Translations under genes and position numbers: made by a program
Part shown: positions 25,303 through 34,716 of the stretch, piece by piece
How positions within the stretch are numbered: position 1 is the first letter of the stretch
How the letters are laid out: every line of letters starts with the position of its first letter
Origin: Litorimonas sp965205225
GTDB taxonomy: Bacteria; Pseudomonadota; Alphaproteobacteria; Caulobacterales; Maricaulaceae
NCBI GenBank assembly: GCA_965205225.1
Contig: CBDBFZ010000003.1
Location: 682,001 to 746,000 of the forward strand
Direction of reading: 5' to 3'
Length of the DNA: 64,000 nt
The notes under the pieces: model-generated
Databases searched by the model: none
Told to the model about the DNA's origin: nothing
What the model saw: the letters and a program-made list of their open reading frames with translations, nothing else

Positions 25303-26291
25303 CAGATCATCCTCATATCCCCGTCATGCTCGCTGAGGTGCTGGCGGCTGCCGATATCTTGGTCGGTGATTTGGTCGTAGATGCAACATTCGGTAATGGT
25401 GGGTATAGTGAGGCGTTTCTGACCCATGCGGATTGTACTGTTATCGGCCTCGACCGGGATCCGAGCGTAAGGCCGTGCGCCAAAGTGCTTGCTTCGACCT
25501 ATGGCCGACGGTTTCGCCTGGTCGAGACGCCGTTTTCGGAAATGGATCAGCGCGATCTACCAAAGGCGGATGTCGTCGTGTTCGATATTGGTGTGTCATC
25601 AATGCAGATTGATCAGGCTGAGCGAGGCTTTTCGTTTCAGAAGGACGGTCCGCTCGATATGCGCATGAGCCGGACAGGCCCCACAGCGCGGGATGCGATC
25701 GCATCATTAGACGAGAGTGAGCTGGCGACCCTGTTCAAAGTCTATGCCGAGGAGCGTCATGCTCGGCGGGCTGCTCAGCGCATTGTCGAAGCGCGACAAG
25801 AGGCCGTCATTTCGACCACAGCTGAACTGGCTAATATCGTGGAAGCTGCGATCGGTTGGTCGAGTAAAATACATCCGGCAACACGTGTTTTCCAGGCACT
25901 CCGTATCTTCATCAATGATGAGTTGGGTGAGCTTTACCGGGGATTGTGTGCGGCCGAGAGTCTTCTCAAGCCGGGCGGGCGTTTGGTAGTAGTGACGTTC
26001 CATTCTCTGGAAGACCGGATCGCCAAGCAGTTTCTGCGAGACAGGGCGGGTGAGGTTGAAGGTGGATCGCGTTACGCACCGGCAGTTACCGTAACGGAGC
26101 CGCAGCCCAGTTTTACTCTTCCACGACGGTCCGTTGTGAAGCCAAGCCGGTCCGAGGAGTCGGAAAACCCACGGTCTCGATCTGCTAAACTCCGACATGC
26201 AGTTCGAACGGCTGCACCCGCGCATATTTGCGATCCGGATGCGTGGCTGCCGACCAAACTCGACGTGCCATTGCTGGATCGGCTCGCATGA
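25299..26291 (+). CDS. rsmH: 16S rRNA m4C1402 methyltransferase RsmH
   Basis: A 330-residue RsmH (formerly MraW), which N4-methylates C1402 in the ribosomal P site using S-adenosylmethionine. The SAM motif is VVDATFGNGGYSEAFL (about residues 26-41), and the family blocks FDIGVSSMQIDQAERGFSF and HPATRVFQALRIFINDEL are intact, as is VTFHSLEDRIAKQF. It overlaps mraZ (ATGA) and ftsL by 4 nt each. Confidence 0.97.
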   Translation: MTDHPHIPVMLAEVLAAADILVGDLVVDATFGNGGYSEAFLTHADCTVIGLDRDPSVRPCAKVLASTYGRRFRLVETPFSEMDQRDLPKADVVVFDIGVSSMQIDQAERGFSFQKDGPLDMRMSRTGPTARDAIASLDESELATLFKVYAEERHARRAAQRIVEARQEAVISTTAELANIVEAAIGWSSKIHPATRVFQALRIFINDELGELYRGLCAAESLLKPGGRLVVVTFHSLEDRIAKQFLRDRAGEVEGGSRYAPAVTVTEPQPSFTLPRRSVVKPSRSEESENPRSRSAKLRHAVRTAAPAHICDPDAWLPTKLDVPLLDRLA

Positions 26292-26605
26292 ACGCGCCCT
26301 ATGTCTATACGCCTGACGAGCGCACATCGCACCGTTTCGGCCTGTTTCTACTCGTGCTACTGGGGCTTGGTCTGACCATGGTCTTGTTCTTCGTGAAGAC
26401 ACATGCTCAGGATGCCCGAACTGACGTTACGCGGATAGAGGCGCAGATCGAAATGCATGAAGCCGCCATTACGGTCTTGGTGGCGGAGCGCACCGTGCTG
26501 GTTAATTCCCAGCGCATGCGGCTCTTGGCTGAAGAAAAGCTGGGGCTTCAACCCATTACTGTGGCGGAAACAACGACCCTGACTGCGCTTGAGGTGCAGC
26601 CATGA
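26288..26605 (+). CDS. ftsL: Cell division protein FtsL
   Basis: A 105-residue bitopic protein with a short cytoplasmic N-terminus, one transmembrane helix (about residues 18-37, FGLFLLVLLGLGLTMVLFFV) and a periplasmic coiled-coil-like helix (RTDVTRIEAQIEMHEAAIT), as expected for FtsL, the divisome partner of FtsB and FtsQ. The ATG at 26288 overlaps the rsmH stop (ATGA). The call rests on size, topology and position, since FtsL sequences diverge fast. Confidence 0.9.
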   Translation: MNAPYVYTPDERTSHRFGLFLLVLLGLGLTMVLFFVKTHAQDARTDVTRIEAQIEMHEAAITVLVAERTVLVNSQRMRLLAEEKLGLQPITVAETTTLTALEVQP

Positions 26606-28266
26606 GCGTGTCGCCTTTCGTGGGTAAGAGGTCGATGGCTCTTTTGGACATCAGCGAGGCGGCTGTGTCCGAAGGGCGAATTCGCATTCGGATCAGCCTG
26701 ATCCTGTTTCTCTCCATGATTGCGATCGTGCTGGTCCGTCTGGCCGAGGTGGCTCTGTTGTCACCGGATGATCATCGCCGGTATCAACCGCAGGAGCTTG
26801 TCCAGTACCGTGCGGACATCACGGATCGTCATGGCCGCCTGCTGGCGACCACCCTGTCGAGCTATTCGCTTTACGCGGAGCCAGCGCGGATCTGGAATTC
26901 TGATGAGACTGCTGCGGCATTAGTCTCCATTCGGCCGGATCTGGATCTGGCCCGCGTGACGCAACAGCTTGCGTCTGATCGGGCTTTCGTCTGGATAGAC
27001 CGCGGGTTTTCGCCAAAGGAAAAACAGTCGATTTTTGAACTGGGCTATCCCGGTCTGGGGTTTCGGCGCGAGCCTCGGCGCGCTTACCCGAGTGCCCCGA
27101 TAGCCGCTCATCTTGTCGGCTGGACCGACATTGATCTGGTCGGTGCAGCGGGCGTGGAACGCGCGTTCAATGATAGATTGACGGCGGACCGGGCACCCGA
27201 AATGGCGCTCTCAATCGATAGTCGCGTACAGTTCGCGATTGCTGAAGAGCTGAAGAAAAGCGTCGATCATTTCTCTGCTCTGTCAGCCGCTGCGGTGTTG
27301 ATGGATATTCGCAGCGGAGAGATTATTTCGATGGTCTCGCTACCCGATTTTAATGCCAATGATTATGGTGCGGCATTGCCTGAAGCTCGCTTCAATCACG
27401 CCGCAATGTCGACCTACGATCTGGGTTCAGTGTTCAAACCCCTCACGATGGCAATGGCCTTGGAAGATAGGTTGACGACTCGCGACGAGGTTTTTGATGT
27501 GCACAAGCCCTATAAGGTTAGGTACAAATTTATCCGCGACGACCATCCATCTGACACACCGTTGACGCTGGACTATGTCTTGTCAGAGTCGTCCAATCGC
27601 GGCACTGCGATGGTCGCCCAACGCATTGGCGCAGAGCGTCAGCAGCATTATTTGCGAGAGCTCGGGCTTCTGTCGCCCGTCCCTTACGGTCTTGATGAGA
27701 GCGCCAAACCACAAATTCAGGATAATTGGGGGGACATGGCCACGGTCACAATTTCCTATGGTCACGGCTTGGCGGTGACGCCCTTAGCACTTGTCACGGC
27801 GATTGGGGCCATGCTGAATGACGGCGTCTACGTCGAACCTACGGTCGTGAAACGTGACGCTACGCGTCTACCTGAAACGCACCGGGTTTTTTCAAGCCAG
27901 ATCTCACAAGATATAGCCGATATGATGCGTCTGACGGTGGTTGAGGGCACAGGGAAGAAAGCCGACATTCCGGGGTTCGGCGTGATGGGTAAAACCGGGA
28001 CAGCCGAAAAGCCTAGCAATGGAGGCTATGATCAGACGCGGCTTGTAACGTCTTTTGTCGCCGCTTTTCCACATACCTCGCCGCGTTACGCCTTGATACT
28101 CACATTGGATGAGCCGAAAGGGCTGCCCGAAACTCACGGTTACGCAACAGCCGGCTGGAATGTAGCGCCGACAGCCGGAGCTGTTATCGAACGGATTGGA
28201 CCTATGTTGCCCGGGGCGCGCGATAAACCGAAAACAGTCAGCCGTAATATGGAGGCGCTGCGATGA
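26602..28266 (+). CDS. ftsI: Septal peptidoglycan transpeptidase FtsI (PBP3)
   Basis: A 554-residue class B penicillin-binding protein that crosslinks septal peptidoglycan. It has a single transmembrane helix near residues 30-52, a dimerisation domain, then the transpeptidase domain. The active-site motifs are Ser276-Val-Phe-Lys279, Ser330-Ser-Asn332 and Lys464-Thr-Gly466. It overlaps ftsL and murE by 4 nt. No lesion is seen. Confidence 0.97.
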   Translation: MSVSPFVGKRSMALLDISEAAVSEGRIRIRISLILFLSMIAIVLVRLAEVALLSPDDHRRYQPQELVQYRADITDRHGRLLATTLSSYSLYAEPARIWNSDETAAALVSIRPDLDLARVTQQLASDRAFVWIDRGFSPKEKQSIFELGYPGLGFRREPRRAYPSAPIAAHLVGWTDIDLVGAAGVERAFNDRLTADRAPEMALSIDSRVQFAIAEELKKSVDHFSALSAAAVLMDIRSGEIISMVSLPDFNANDYGAALPEARFNHAAMSTYDLGSVFKPLTMAMALEDRLTTRDEVFDVHKPYKVRYKFIRDDHPSDTPLTLDYVLSESSNRGTAMVAQRIGAERQQHYLRELGLLSPVPYGLDESAKPQIQDNWGDMATVTISYGHGLAVTPLALVTAIGAMLNDGVYVEPTVVKRDATRLPETHRVFSSQISQDIADMMRLTVVEGTGKKADIPGFGVMGKTGTAEKPSNGGYDQTRLVTSFVAAFPHTSPRYALILTLDEPKGLPETHGYATAGWNVAPTAGAVIERIGPMLPGARDKPKTVSRNMEALR

Positions 28267-29684
28267 TGCGCCTGACTTTGAAAGATATGGGTTTGAACGG
28301 TGATACCGGCGTGGCGGGCTTGTCCTGTGACTCGAATCTGGTTGAGCCGGGACATGTTTTCGCGGCCCTGCCAGGCACGGTGCTCGATGGACGTGATTTT
28401 ATTCCGCAAGCCGTGGAGAAAGGTGCAATTGCCATTCTCAGCACGCCAGATGCGGACACGTTGGGTCTGCCGTTGCTGGCATCAGATGAGCCGCGCCTTG
28501 ACTATGCTCGTTTGGCAAAACGTCTCTATCCCGGTCAGCCTGCCACCGTGGTCGCGGTTACGGGAACCAACGGTAAGAGCTCTACTGTCGAGTTTCTTCG
28601 CCAGATCTGGCAGTTTGTAGGTCATTCTTCGGCCTGTTTCGGGACGCTCGGTGTACGCACGGCGGACGGTCTTGCGCCGATGAGTCATACAACGCCTGAC
28701 GCGTTGGCTTTGCATCGTGTCCTGGATGGGCTTGATGCCTCCGGCGTAACCCACGCGGCCATGGAGGCGTCTTCGCATGGGCTTGATCAACGCCGTATGG
28801 ACGGGGTCGTATTGAGCGCTGCTGGCTTTACCAACCTAACGCAGGATCATTACGACTATCACGATACGCCTGAGGCCTATTTCGATACCAAGGCGCGTCT
28901 GTTTACGGAATTGCTGCCGGATCGCAGTCCTGTCGTCATCATGGCCGATGATGCTGCTGGGCGCTCACTGCTGGATATGTGTCAGGTTACGAACTTTTAC
29001 TGCCGCTCCATTGGTTGGTCAGGACACGATATTCGAATCGTCGAGATCATGCCGCACGCGACCTCGCAGAAGCTTACACTGACTATCGATGAAGAACGTT
29101 CACAGATCGAAATCCCTCTGGTAGGTGAATTTCAGGCGCTCAATGCGGTGACGGCTCTGGGTCTTGCGCTCGCAACAGGTGCATCAAAAGACACAGCCCT
29201 GTCGGCGATGGAAGCCTTGAGCGGTGTCTCTGGCCGTCTGGAGATTGCTGGCCGCAAAACTAATGGCGCGCCTGTGTTCGTTGACTTCGCGCATACGGAA
29301 GATGGCTTGAGCAAACTGCTTCGGTCCATTCGTCCGCATGTGAAGGGTAAGCTACGGATCGTCTTCGGATGTGGGGGTGATCGCGATCCTGATAAACGCC
29401 CGAAAATGGGCGCCGCGGCCTGCCGTCAGGCGGACGATGTAATCGTTACGGACGACAATCCACGAACGGAAGTGCCAGCGTCAATTCGTGCGGTCATCTT
29501 ATCAGGGTGCCCGAAGGCAACAGAGATAGGTGATCGGCGGGCGGCCATCGCAGAAGGCATTGCTCGGCTTCAGGCCGGGGACTGCCTCGTCGTTGCCGGG
29601 AAAGGCCATGAGCAGGGACAGATCGTCGGCGAGACTGTCATCCCCTTTAATGACGTCACAGTCGTGCAGGAGCTGCTCTCATGA
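28263..29684 (+). CDS. murE: UDP-MurNAc-L-Ala-D-Glu:meso-DAP ligase MurE
   Basis: A 473-residue Mur ligase that adds the third stem residue. The ATP loop VTGTNGKSSTVEF is at about residues 98-110, and SHTTPDALALH and EASSHGLDQRR follow. The DNPR motif (VTDDNPRTEVP) indicates meso-diaminopimelate rather than lysine, as expected for a Gram-negative. Two ATGs, at 28263 and 28266, are possible starts; both overlap the ftsI stop. Confidence 0.97.
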   Translation: MMRLTLKDMGLNGDTGVAGLSCDSNLVEPGHVFAALPGTVLDGRDFIPQAVEKGAIAILSTPDADTLGLPLLASDEPRLDYARLAKRLYPGQPATVVAVTGTNGKSSTVEFLRQIWQFVGHSSACFGTLGVRTADGLAPMSHTTPDALALHRVLDGLDASGVTHAAMEASSHGLDQRRMDGVVLSAAGFTNLTQDHYDYHDTPEAYFDTKARLFTELLPDRSPVVIMADDAAGRSLLDMCQVTNFYCRSIGWSGHDIRIVEIMPHATSQKLTLTIDEERSQIEIPLVGEFQALNAVTALGLALATGASKDTALSAMEALSGVSGRLEIAGRKTNGAPVFVDFAHTEDGLSKLLRSIRPHVKGKLRIVFGCGGDRDPDKRPKMGAAACRQADDVIVTDDNPRTEVPASIRAVILSGCPKATEIGDRRAAIAEGIARLQAGDCLVVAGKGHEQGQIVGETVIPFNDVTVVQELLS

Positions 29685-31039
29685 GCGTGCTCTGGACATC
29701 AGTTGAGATTGCGCAGGCGACGGGTGGTGTCGAAGGTGTTCCGTTCGAAGCGACGGGTTTGTCAATAGATACGCGCTCACTTATCACGGGTGATCTGTTT
29801 GTGCCCCTGCGCGATGTCCGCGATGGACATAATTTTATTGATGCGGCGATGATGGCAGGCGCTGCGGGGACACTATCCGAAATCACTGTCGATGTTCCTG
29901 CTGTAGCAGTCGAAGACACGATGCAAGCGCTACGATCGCTAGGGCGCGCTGGGCGAGACCGCAGCTCTGCACAGCGTATCGCGGTGACGGGATCTGTTGG
30001 CAAAACAAGCGTTAAAGATGCTTTGGCCGTTATGCTTACGGCCTTCGGCAAGACTCATAAGTCAGCCCGGTCTTTCAACAACCATCTGGGTGTGCCGATA
30101 ACATTGGCGACCTTGCCATTGGCTGCTGAATTCGCCGTTTTTGAGATCGGTATGAACCATGCGGGCGAGCTGACCGATTTATCGGGACAGGTCACACCGA
30201 ATATCGCGTTGATTACGAATGTTGCCAGGGCCCATCAGGCTAATTTCAGCAATCTTGAAGCGATTGCCGATGCCAAAGCTGAGGTTCGTCACGGCCTGCT
30301 TTCGGATGGGGTGTTGATACTCAACGCAGATAATGTCTACACTCCTCGCATATGCGAACAGGCGGTAGGTCGCCGGATCATGACATTTGGGACCAGCCGT
30401 GACTGTGATGTCGCTATAGTGGCGTCGAACCATCACGCATCCGGTGGAAATGTTAGCTTGCGGGTCGAGGATCAACAGATTGATGTGACACTCGCCGTCT
30501 GTGGACAGCATTGGGATCATAATGCTGCCGCCTGCATCGCCGTTGCCCACGCGTTGGAGCTTGATCTTCGCAAGGCTAGCCGGGCCTTACGTGCAGTCCG
30601 CGCCAGTCATGGACGTGGGGACACACATGGAATTTCAACGGATGGAAAGTCCGTGACGCTGATTGATGAGAGCTACAATGCCAACCCGGCGTCCATGCGC
30701 GCTGCGATCTCGGCGGCCGCCTTGCATTCAGGCCGTAAGATTGCCGTGCTGGGCGATATGTATGAACTCGGTAGTGATGAGTTAAAGCAACATGCAGCGC
30801 TGTCGGGTCCGCTGGAAGCAGCAGGGTTTGTACGGGTGCTGACGCTCGGTGAGTGTATGCGTGCGTTGCGAGGAGCGCTTCCGCAGACGATGCGTGCTTT
30901 GCATGCCGACACAGTCGATCTCATCTCCGAGTTACTTCATGATGAACTTCAGGATGGTGACGTCTTGTTGATCAAAGGGTCGAATGCGACCGGGTTGGAC
31001 CGATTGGCGACGCGGCTGAAAGGCAAGGGGACACGCTGA
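29681..31039 (+). CDS. murF: UDP-MurNAc-tripeptide:D-Ala-D-Ala ligase MurF
   Basis: A 452-residue MurF that attaches D-Ala-D-Ala to complete the pentapeptide precursor. Its ATP loop is VTGSVGKTSVKDALA (about residues 103-117), followed by FNNHLGVPITLA, FEIGMNHAGEL, and LIDESYNANPASMRAA in the substrate-binding region. It overlaps murE by 4 nt and mraY by 1 nt (TGATG). Confidence 0.97.
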   Translation: MSVLWTSVEIAQATGGVEGVPFEATGLSIDTRSLITGDLFVPLRDVRDGHNFIDAAMMAGAAGTLSEITVDVPAVAVEDTMQALRSLGRAGRDRSSAQRIAVTGSVGKTSVKDALAVMLTAFGKTHKSARSFNNHLGVPITLATLPLAAEFAVFEIGMNHAGELTDLSGQVTPNIALITNVARAHQANFSNLEAIADAKAEVRHGLLSDGVLILNADNVYTPRICEQAVGRRIMTFGTSRDCDVAIVASNHHASGGNVSLRVEDQQIDVTLAVCGQHWDHNAAACIAVAHALELDLRKASRALRAVRASHGRGDTHGISTDGKSVTLIDESYNANPASMRAAISAAALHSGRKIAVLGDMYELGSDELKQHAALSGPLEAAGFVRVLTLGECMRALRGALPQTMRALHADTVDLISELLHDELQDGDVLLIKGSNATGLDRLATRLKGKGTR

Positions 31040-32133
31040 TGCTCTATGAGTGGTTGGCACCGTTGGGCGAAGACTATCAAATCTTCAACCTGTTCAATTA
31101 CATCACGTTCCGGGTAGGCGGCGCGTTAATGACCGCCTTGATTGTTGCCTTTATCCTTGGGCCGCGTATGATTGATTGGCTGCGGATCAAGCAAGGCAAA
31201 GGTCAACCGATCAGAGAGGATGGCCCGCAGAGCCATATCGTTGCCAAAGCCGGAACGCCGACCATGGGTGGCCTGTTGATTCTGCTATCCGTCGTGATTT
31301 CGACCCTGCTCTGGGGGAATTTACACAGCCCGTTCCTCTGGACCGTTTTCCTGGTCACGGCGAGCTATGGCCTGATTGGGCTTTATGATGATTATCTGAA
31401 GGTGAAGCGCCAAAGTCATAAGGGCTTTTCTAGCAAGATAAGGCTTCTGATTGAGATCGGTATCGCCGCGCTTGCTGTCTGGATTCTGACTGGCTCGATT
31501 CCGAGCGAAGGCGCGTTCAATACAGGTCTGGCGATTCCGCTGTTGAAGGATTTCTGGATCAATCTGGGTGTGTTCTTCTTCCCATTTGGCTGCCTTGTGA
31601 TCGTCGGTAGCGCAAACGCTGTGAACCTCACGGACGGTCTTGATGGGTTGGCTATTGTTCCCGTCATGATCGCCGCGTTGAGTCTCGCCTTTATCGCCTA
31701 TCTCGTTGGCAATGCGATCTTTTCGGGATATCTGGGTGTACCGTATGTGCTGGGCAGTGCGGAGGTTACGATCTTTCTCGGCGCCATTATTGGTGCATCG
31801 CTTGGTTTCCTGTGGTTCAATGCTCCGCCAGCTATGATTTTCATGGGTGATACTGGCAGCCTTTCTCTGGGTGGCGCGCTTGGAACCACAGCTGTGGCAA
31901 TCAAACATGAAATCGTTCTGGTAATTATTGGCGGTCTATTCGTGCTCGAAGCGATTTCTGTGATCGTTCAGGTTGTGTCATTCAAACTGACCGGGAAGCG
32001 ATTCTTCCGCATGGCACCGATCCACCATCATTTTGAACAGAAAGGATGGCAAGAGCCAACCATTGTTATTCGCTTTTGGATTATCGCCATCATACTTGCC
32101 TTGGTTGGGCTTTCCACGTTGAAGCTGCGTTGA
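31039..32133 (+). CDS. mraY: Phospho-MurNAc-pentapeptide translocase MraY
   Basis: A 364-residue polytopic enzyme (about ten transmembrane helices) that transfers phospho-MurNAc-pentapeptide to undecaprenyl phosphate, making lipid I. Diagnostic blocks are KAGTPTMGGLLIL, GLYDDYLKV (the aspartate pair binding Mg), NAVNLTDGLDGLA and MAPIHHHFEQKGW. The stop overlaps the TTG start of murD. Confidence 0.97.
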   Translation: MLYEWLAPLGEDYQIFNLFNYITFRVGGALMTALIVAFILGPRMIDWLRIKQGKGQPIREDGPQSHIVAKAGTPTMGGLLILLSVVISTLLWGNLHSPFLWTVFLVTASYGLIGLYDDYLKVKRQSHKGFSSKIRLLIEIGIAALAVWILTGSIPSEGAFNTGLAIPLLKDFWINLGVFFFPFGCLVIVGSANAVNLTDGLDGLAIVPVMIAALSLAFIAYLVGNAIFSGYLGVPYVLGSAEVTIFLGAIIGASLGFLWFNAPPAMIFMGDTGSLSLGGALGTTAVAIKHEIVLVIIGGLFVLEAISVIVQVVSFKLTGKRFFRMAPIHHHFEQKGWQEPTIVIRFWIIAIILALVGLSTLKLR

Positions 32134-33569
32134 TTAAAGCCACCACATTCGCTGGACAGCGTGTTGCTGTCTTTGGCCTAGGGCGCACGGGCGTCTCAGC
32201 AGCCCTGTCCTTGCAGGCAGGCGGAGCGGATGTGTGGGCTTGGGATGACCAGGAATCGGCGCGGGATGATGCGGCGAAAGCCAGTGTCCATGTGCGTGAT
32301 TTGAACAAAATCGATTGGGCAAAGTTTGATGCACTCGTCCTGTCACCTGGAGTCCCACATGAATTGCCTGAACCGCACTGGACCGCCAGTGCCGCGAAGG
32401 CCTTCAGTATGCCGATCATCTGTGACATCGAGATCCTTGCGCGGGAAATCTACGCGCGTCCCAAGGAAGACAGGCCGAAGGTCATCGCGATTACGGGTAC
32501 AAATGGGAAATCCACTACGACCGCGCTGATTGGCCACGTTCTGCAGTCGCTGGGCAAGGATGCACAGATTGGGGGTAATATTGGCCGCGGTGTACTGGAT
32601 CTCGACCGAATGCATGCGGGCAGTCACTATATAATCGAGCTATCATCCTACCAGCTTGAGCGGACGTTTAGCCTTCGCGCTAATGCTGCGATTTTTCTCA
32701 ACTTCAGCCCTGACCATCTAGATCGCCACGGCACGCTGGAGGCCTATGGTGAAATTAAGACCCGGATTTTCAACAATCAGACGTCTGATGATACTGTCAT
32801 TATTGGCGTCGATGATGACTTTGGCAAAGCCCTGACGACAAAGCTGAAGGCGCGGAATGGTCGGCGTTTCGTCCCTGTTTCGGCGCGCCGCGCCCTCGGC
32901 CGTGGCGTTTGCACACTTGGCGGGCCCTTGATGGACAGGACCGGCCGGAGCGGGCGGGTTGTCTGTGATCTGACGAAAGCCAAAGCGCTTGAGGGTGTTC
33001 ACAATACGCAGAACGCTGCGGCGGCCTATGCTGCCGTCTCGAGCCTTGGTGTTGAGCCACAGGCCATTGGAGAGGCCATTCTGTCATTTCCGGGATTGGC
33101 GCACCGGATGGAGACGATTGGAACCGCTGGGCGTGTCCGCTTCGTCAATGACAGTAAGGCCACCAATGCCGAAGCGGCCAGACAAGCGCTAGGCAGTTAC
33201 GATAACATATTCTGGATCGCTGGCGGCGTCGCGAAAGGCGGCGGGATCGAGCCGCTGATGGATCTGAAGAACCGCGTTCGCAAAGTCTATCTGATCGGCG
33301 AGGCTGCGAACGATTTTGCGAAAACACTTAAGGCAGAGAGGGTTGACTACAAGGTTTCCGGAACGCTCAAAATGGCTTTGCTTTGTGCGACCCATGATGC
33401 GCTATCCTCAGGTATTGCAGATCCTATTGTCCTGCTCTCGCCTGCCTGCACCAGTTTCGACCAGTTTGCCAATTTCGAAGTTCGCGGGGACGCCTTCCGA
33501 ACGGAGGTCCAGCAATTGATGGATTTGTTTGAGCGAGATCGCAGATCACGGGCGCAGGGGGTCGCATGA
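32130..33569 (+). CDS. murD: UDP-MurNAc-L-Ala:D-Glu ligase MurD
   Basis: A 479-residue Mur ligase that adds D-glutamate. FGLGRTGVSAALSL forms the N-terminal Rossmann motif, AITGTNGKSTTTALIGH the ATP loop (about residues 117-133), and NDSKATNAEAA a C-terminal family block. The start is taken as TTG 32130, overlapping the mraY stop (TTGA). An in-frame ATG at 32046 would read through the end of mraY and adds residues not seen in MurD. Confidence 0.95.
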   Translation: MIKATTFAGQRVAVFGLGRTGVSAALSLQAGGADVWAWDDQESARDDAAKASVHVRDLNKIDWAKFDALVLSPGVPHELPEPHWTASAAKAFSMPIICDIEILAREIYARPKEDRPKVIAITGTNGKSTTTALIGHVLQSLGKDAQIGGNIGRGVLDLDRMHAGSHYIIELSSYQLERTFSLRANAAIFLNFSPDHLDRHGTLEAYGEIKTRIFNNQTSDDTVIIGVDDDFGKALTTKLKARNGRRFVPVSARRALGRGVCTLGGPLMDRTGRSGRVVCDLTKAKALEGVHNTQNAAAAYAAVSSLGVEPQAIGEAILSFPGLAHRMETIGTAGRVRFVNDSKATNAEAARQALGSYDNIFWIAGGVAKGGGIEPLMDLKNRVRKVYLIGEAANDFAKTLKAERVDYKVSGTLKMALLCATHDALSSGIADPIVLLSPACTSFDQFANFEVRGDAFRTEVQQLMDLFERDRRSRAQGVA

Positions 33570-34714
33570 AACTCGCGGTCATGCCCAGCTCGCTAACCTC
33601 GCGCTCACAGCGGTTCATGCTGGCTGAGTGGTGGCGATCGATCGACCAGCTAACGCTGATGTTGCTACTCTGTCTGCTCTGTGCCGGCTTGGTTTTATCC
33701 ATGGCGGCGTCACCAGCGGCATCGCAACGGCTGGGTATTCTGTCTCCGTTTCACTTTCTATTGCGTCATGGCATCTTTGCTCTGGCCGGATTTTCCGGGG
33801 CCGTCTTTGTGTCTCTGTTCGAACCCAGGGGAGCGCGCCGGATCGGCGTTCTGGTCTTGATCGGCGCAATAGTTTTCATGGCGGTGCTACCGTCAATTGG
33901 ATATGAGGTGAAAGGAGCTGTCCGTTGGGTCAAGATCGGGCCATTTTCACTCCAGCCGTCCGAATTTGCCAAACCTGCTTTCATCATTTTTGTGGCCTGG
34001 ATGTTCTCCGTTGCCAAGCGTGACCCGAACATCCCGGCCGTTCTGATTGTTGTGGCAGTTTATGCGGCCTTGATCCTCCTGCTAATCACCCAGCCTGACT
34101 TTGGTCAGTCCTTCCTCCTGACGCTGTGTTTTGCAGCCGTCTTCTTCTTCGCAGGCATGTCTCTGGGGTGGCTGATCGTGATGTTGGGCGTCACAACTCT
34201 GGGTGCGTTCGGAGCCTATCTGGCGCTGCCGCATGTGCGGTCCCGCGTGGCAGCTTTTCTGTCACCGGACCGATCCGATTCCTATCAGACTGACAAGGCG
34301 TTGGAGGCGATTGCCGGGGGCGGTTTCTTTGGTCGCGGACCCGGCGAAGGCGCCGTGAAATATGCGCTCCCGGACGGGCACACCGATTTCATCTTTGCTG
34401 TATCGGTCGAGGAGTTCGGTTTCCTTATCAGCGCGCTATTGATTGTACTCATTGCGGTTTTCGTCGTGCGCGCTTTCTCTAATGCGCTGCGGCTGAATGA
34501 TCAGTTTTGCCAGCTGGCCACGGCGGGTCTTGCGACTCTCATCGGGATGCAGGCGATCATCAATCTGTTCGTGAATCTGAATATGGTGCCGAGCAAAGGG
34601 ATGACCCTGCCGTTTATTTCCTATGGCGGATCGTCTCTGCTCTCGCTCTGTTTCACGGCGGGATTGATCCTTGCCTTTACAAGACGCCGCCCCGGTGCCT
34701 ACCGGATGGGCTGA
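33566..34714 (+). CDS. ftsW: Septal peptidoglycan glycosyltransferase FtsW
   Basis: A 382-residue SEDS-family polymerase with about ten transmembrane helices that works with FtsI at the septum. Family blocks VRWVKIGPFSLQPSEFAKP, LLLITQPDFGQS, GPGEGAVKYALPDGHTDFIF and GMTLPFISYGGSSLL are all present. It overlaps murD by 4 nt and is followed by murG after 2 nt. Confidence 0.97.
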   Translation: MKLAVMPSSLTSRSQRFMLAEWWRSIDQLTLMLLLCLLCAGLVLSMAASPAASQRLGILSPFHFLLRHGIFALAGFSGAVFVSLFEPRGARRIGVLVLIGAIVFMAVLPSIGYEVKGAVRWVKIGPFSLQPSEFAKPAFIIFVAWMFSVAKRDPNIPAVLIVVAVYAALILLLITQPDFGQSFLLTLCFAAVFFFAGMSLGWLIVMLGVTTLGAFGAYLALPHVRSRVAAFLSPDRSDSYQTDKALEAIAGGGFFGRGPGEGAVKYALPDGHTDFIFAVSVEEFGFLISALLIVLIAVFVVRAFSNALRLNDQFCQLATAGLATLIGMQAIINLFVNLNMVPSKGMTLPFISYGGSSLLSLCFTAGLILAFTRRRPGAYRMG

Positions 34715-34716
34715 CC

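Noticed and set aside
34507..34716. Longer MurG start inside ftsW
   Set aside because: The 70 extra codons are out of frame with ftsW function and do not resemble MurG, which starts at the glycine-rich loop after 34717.
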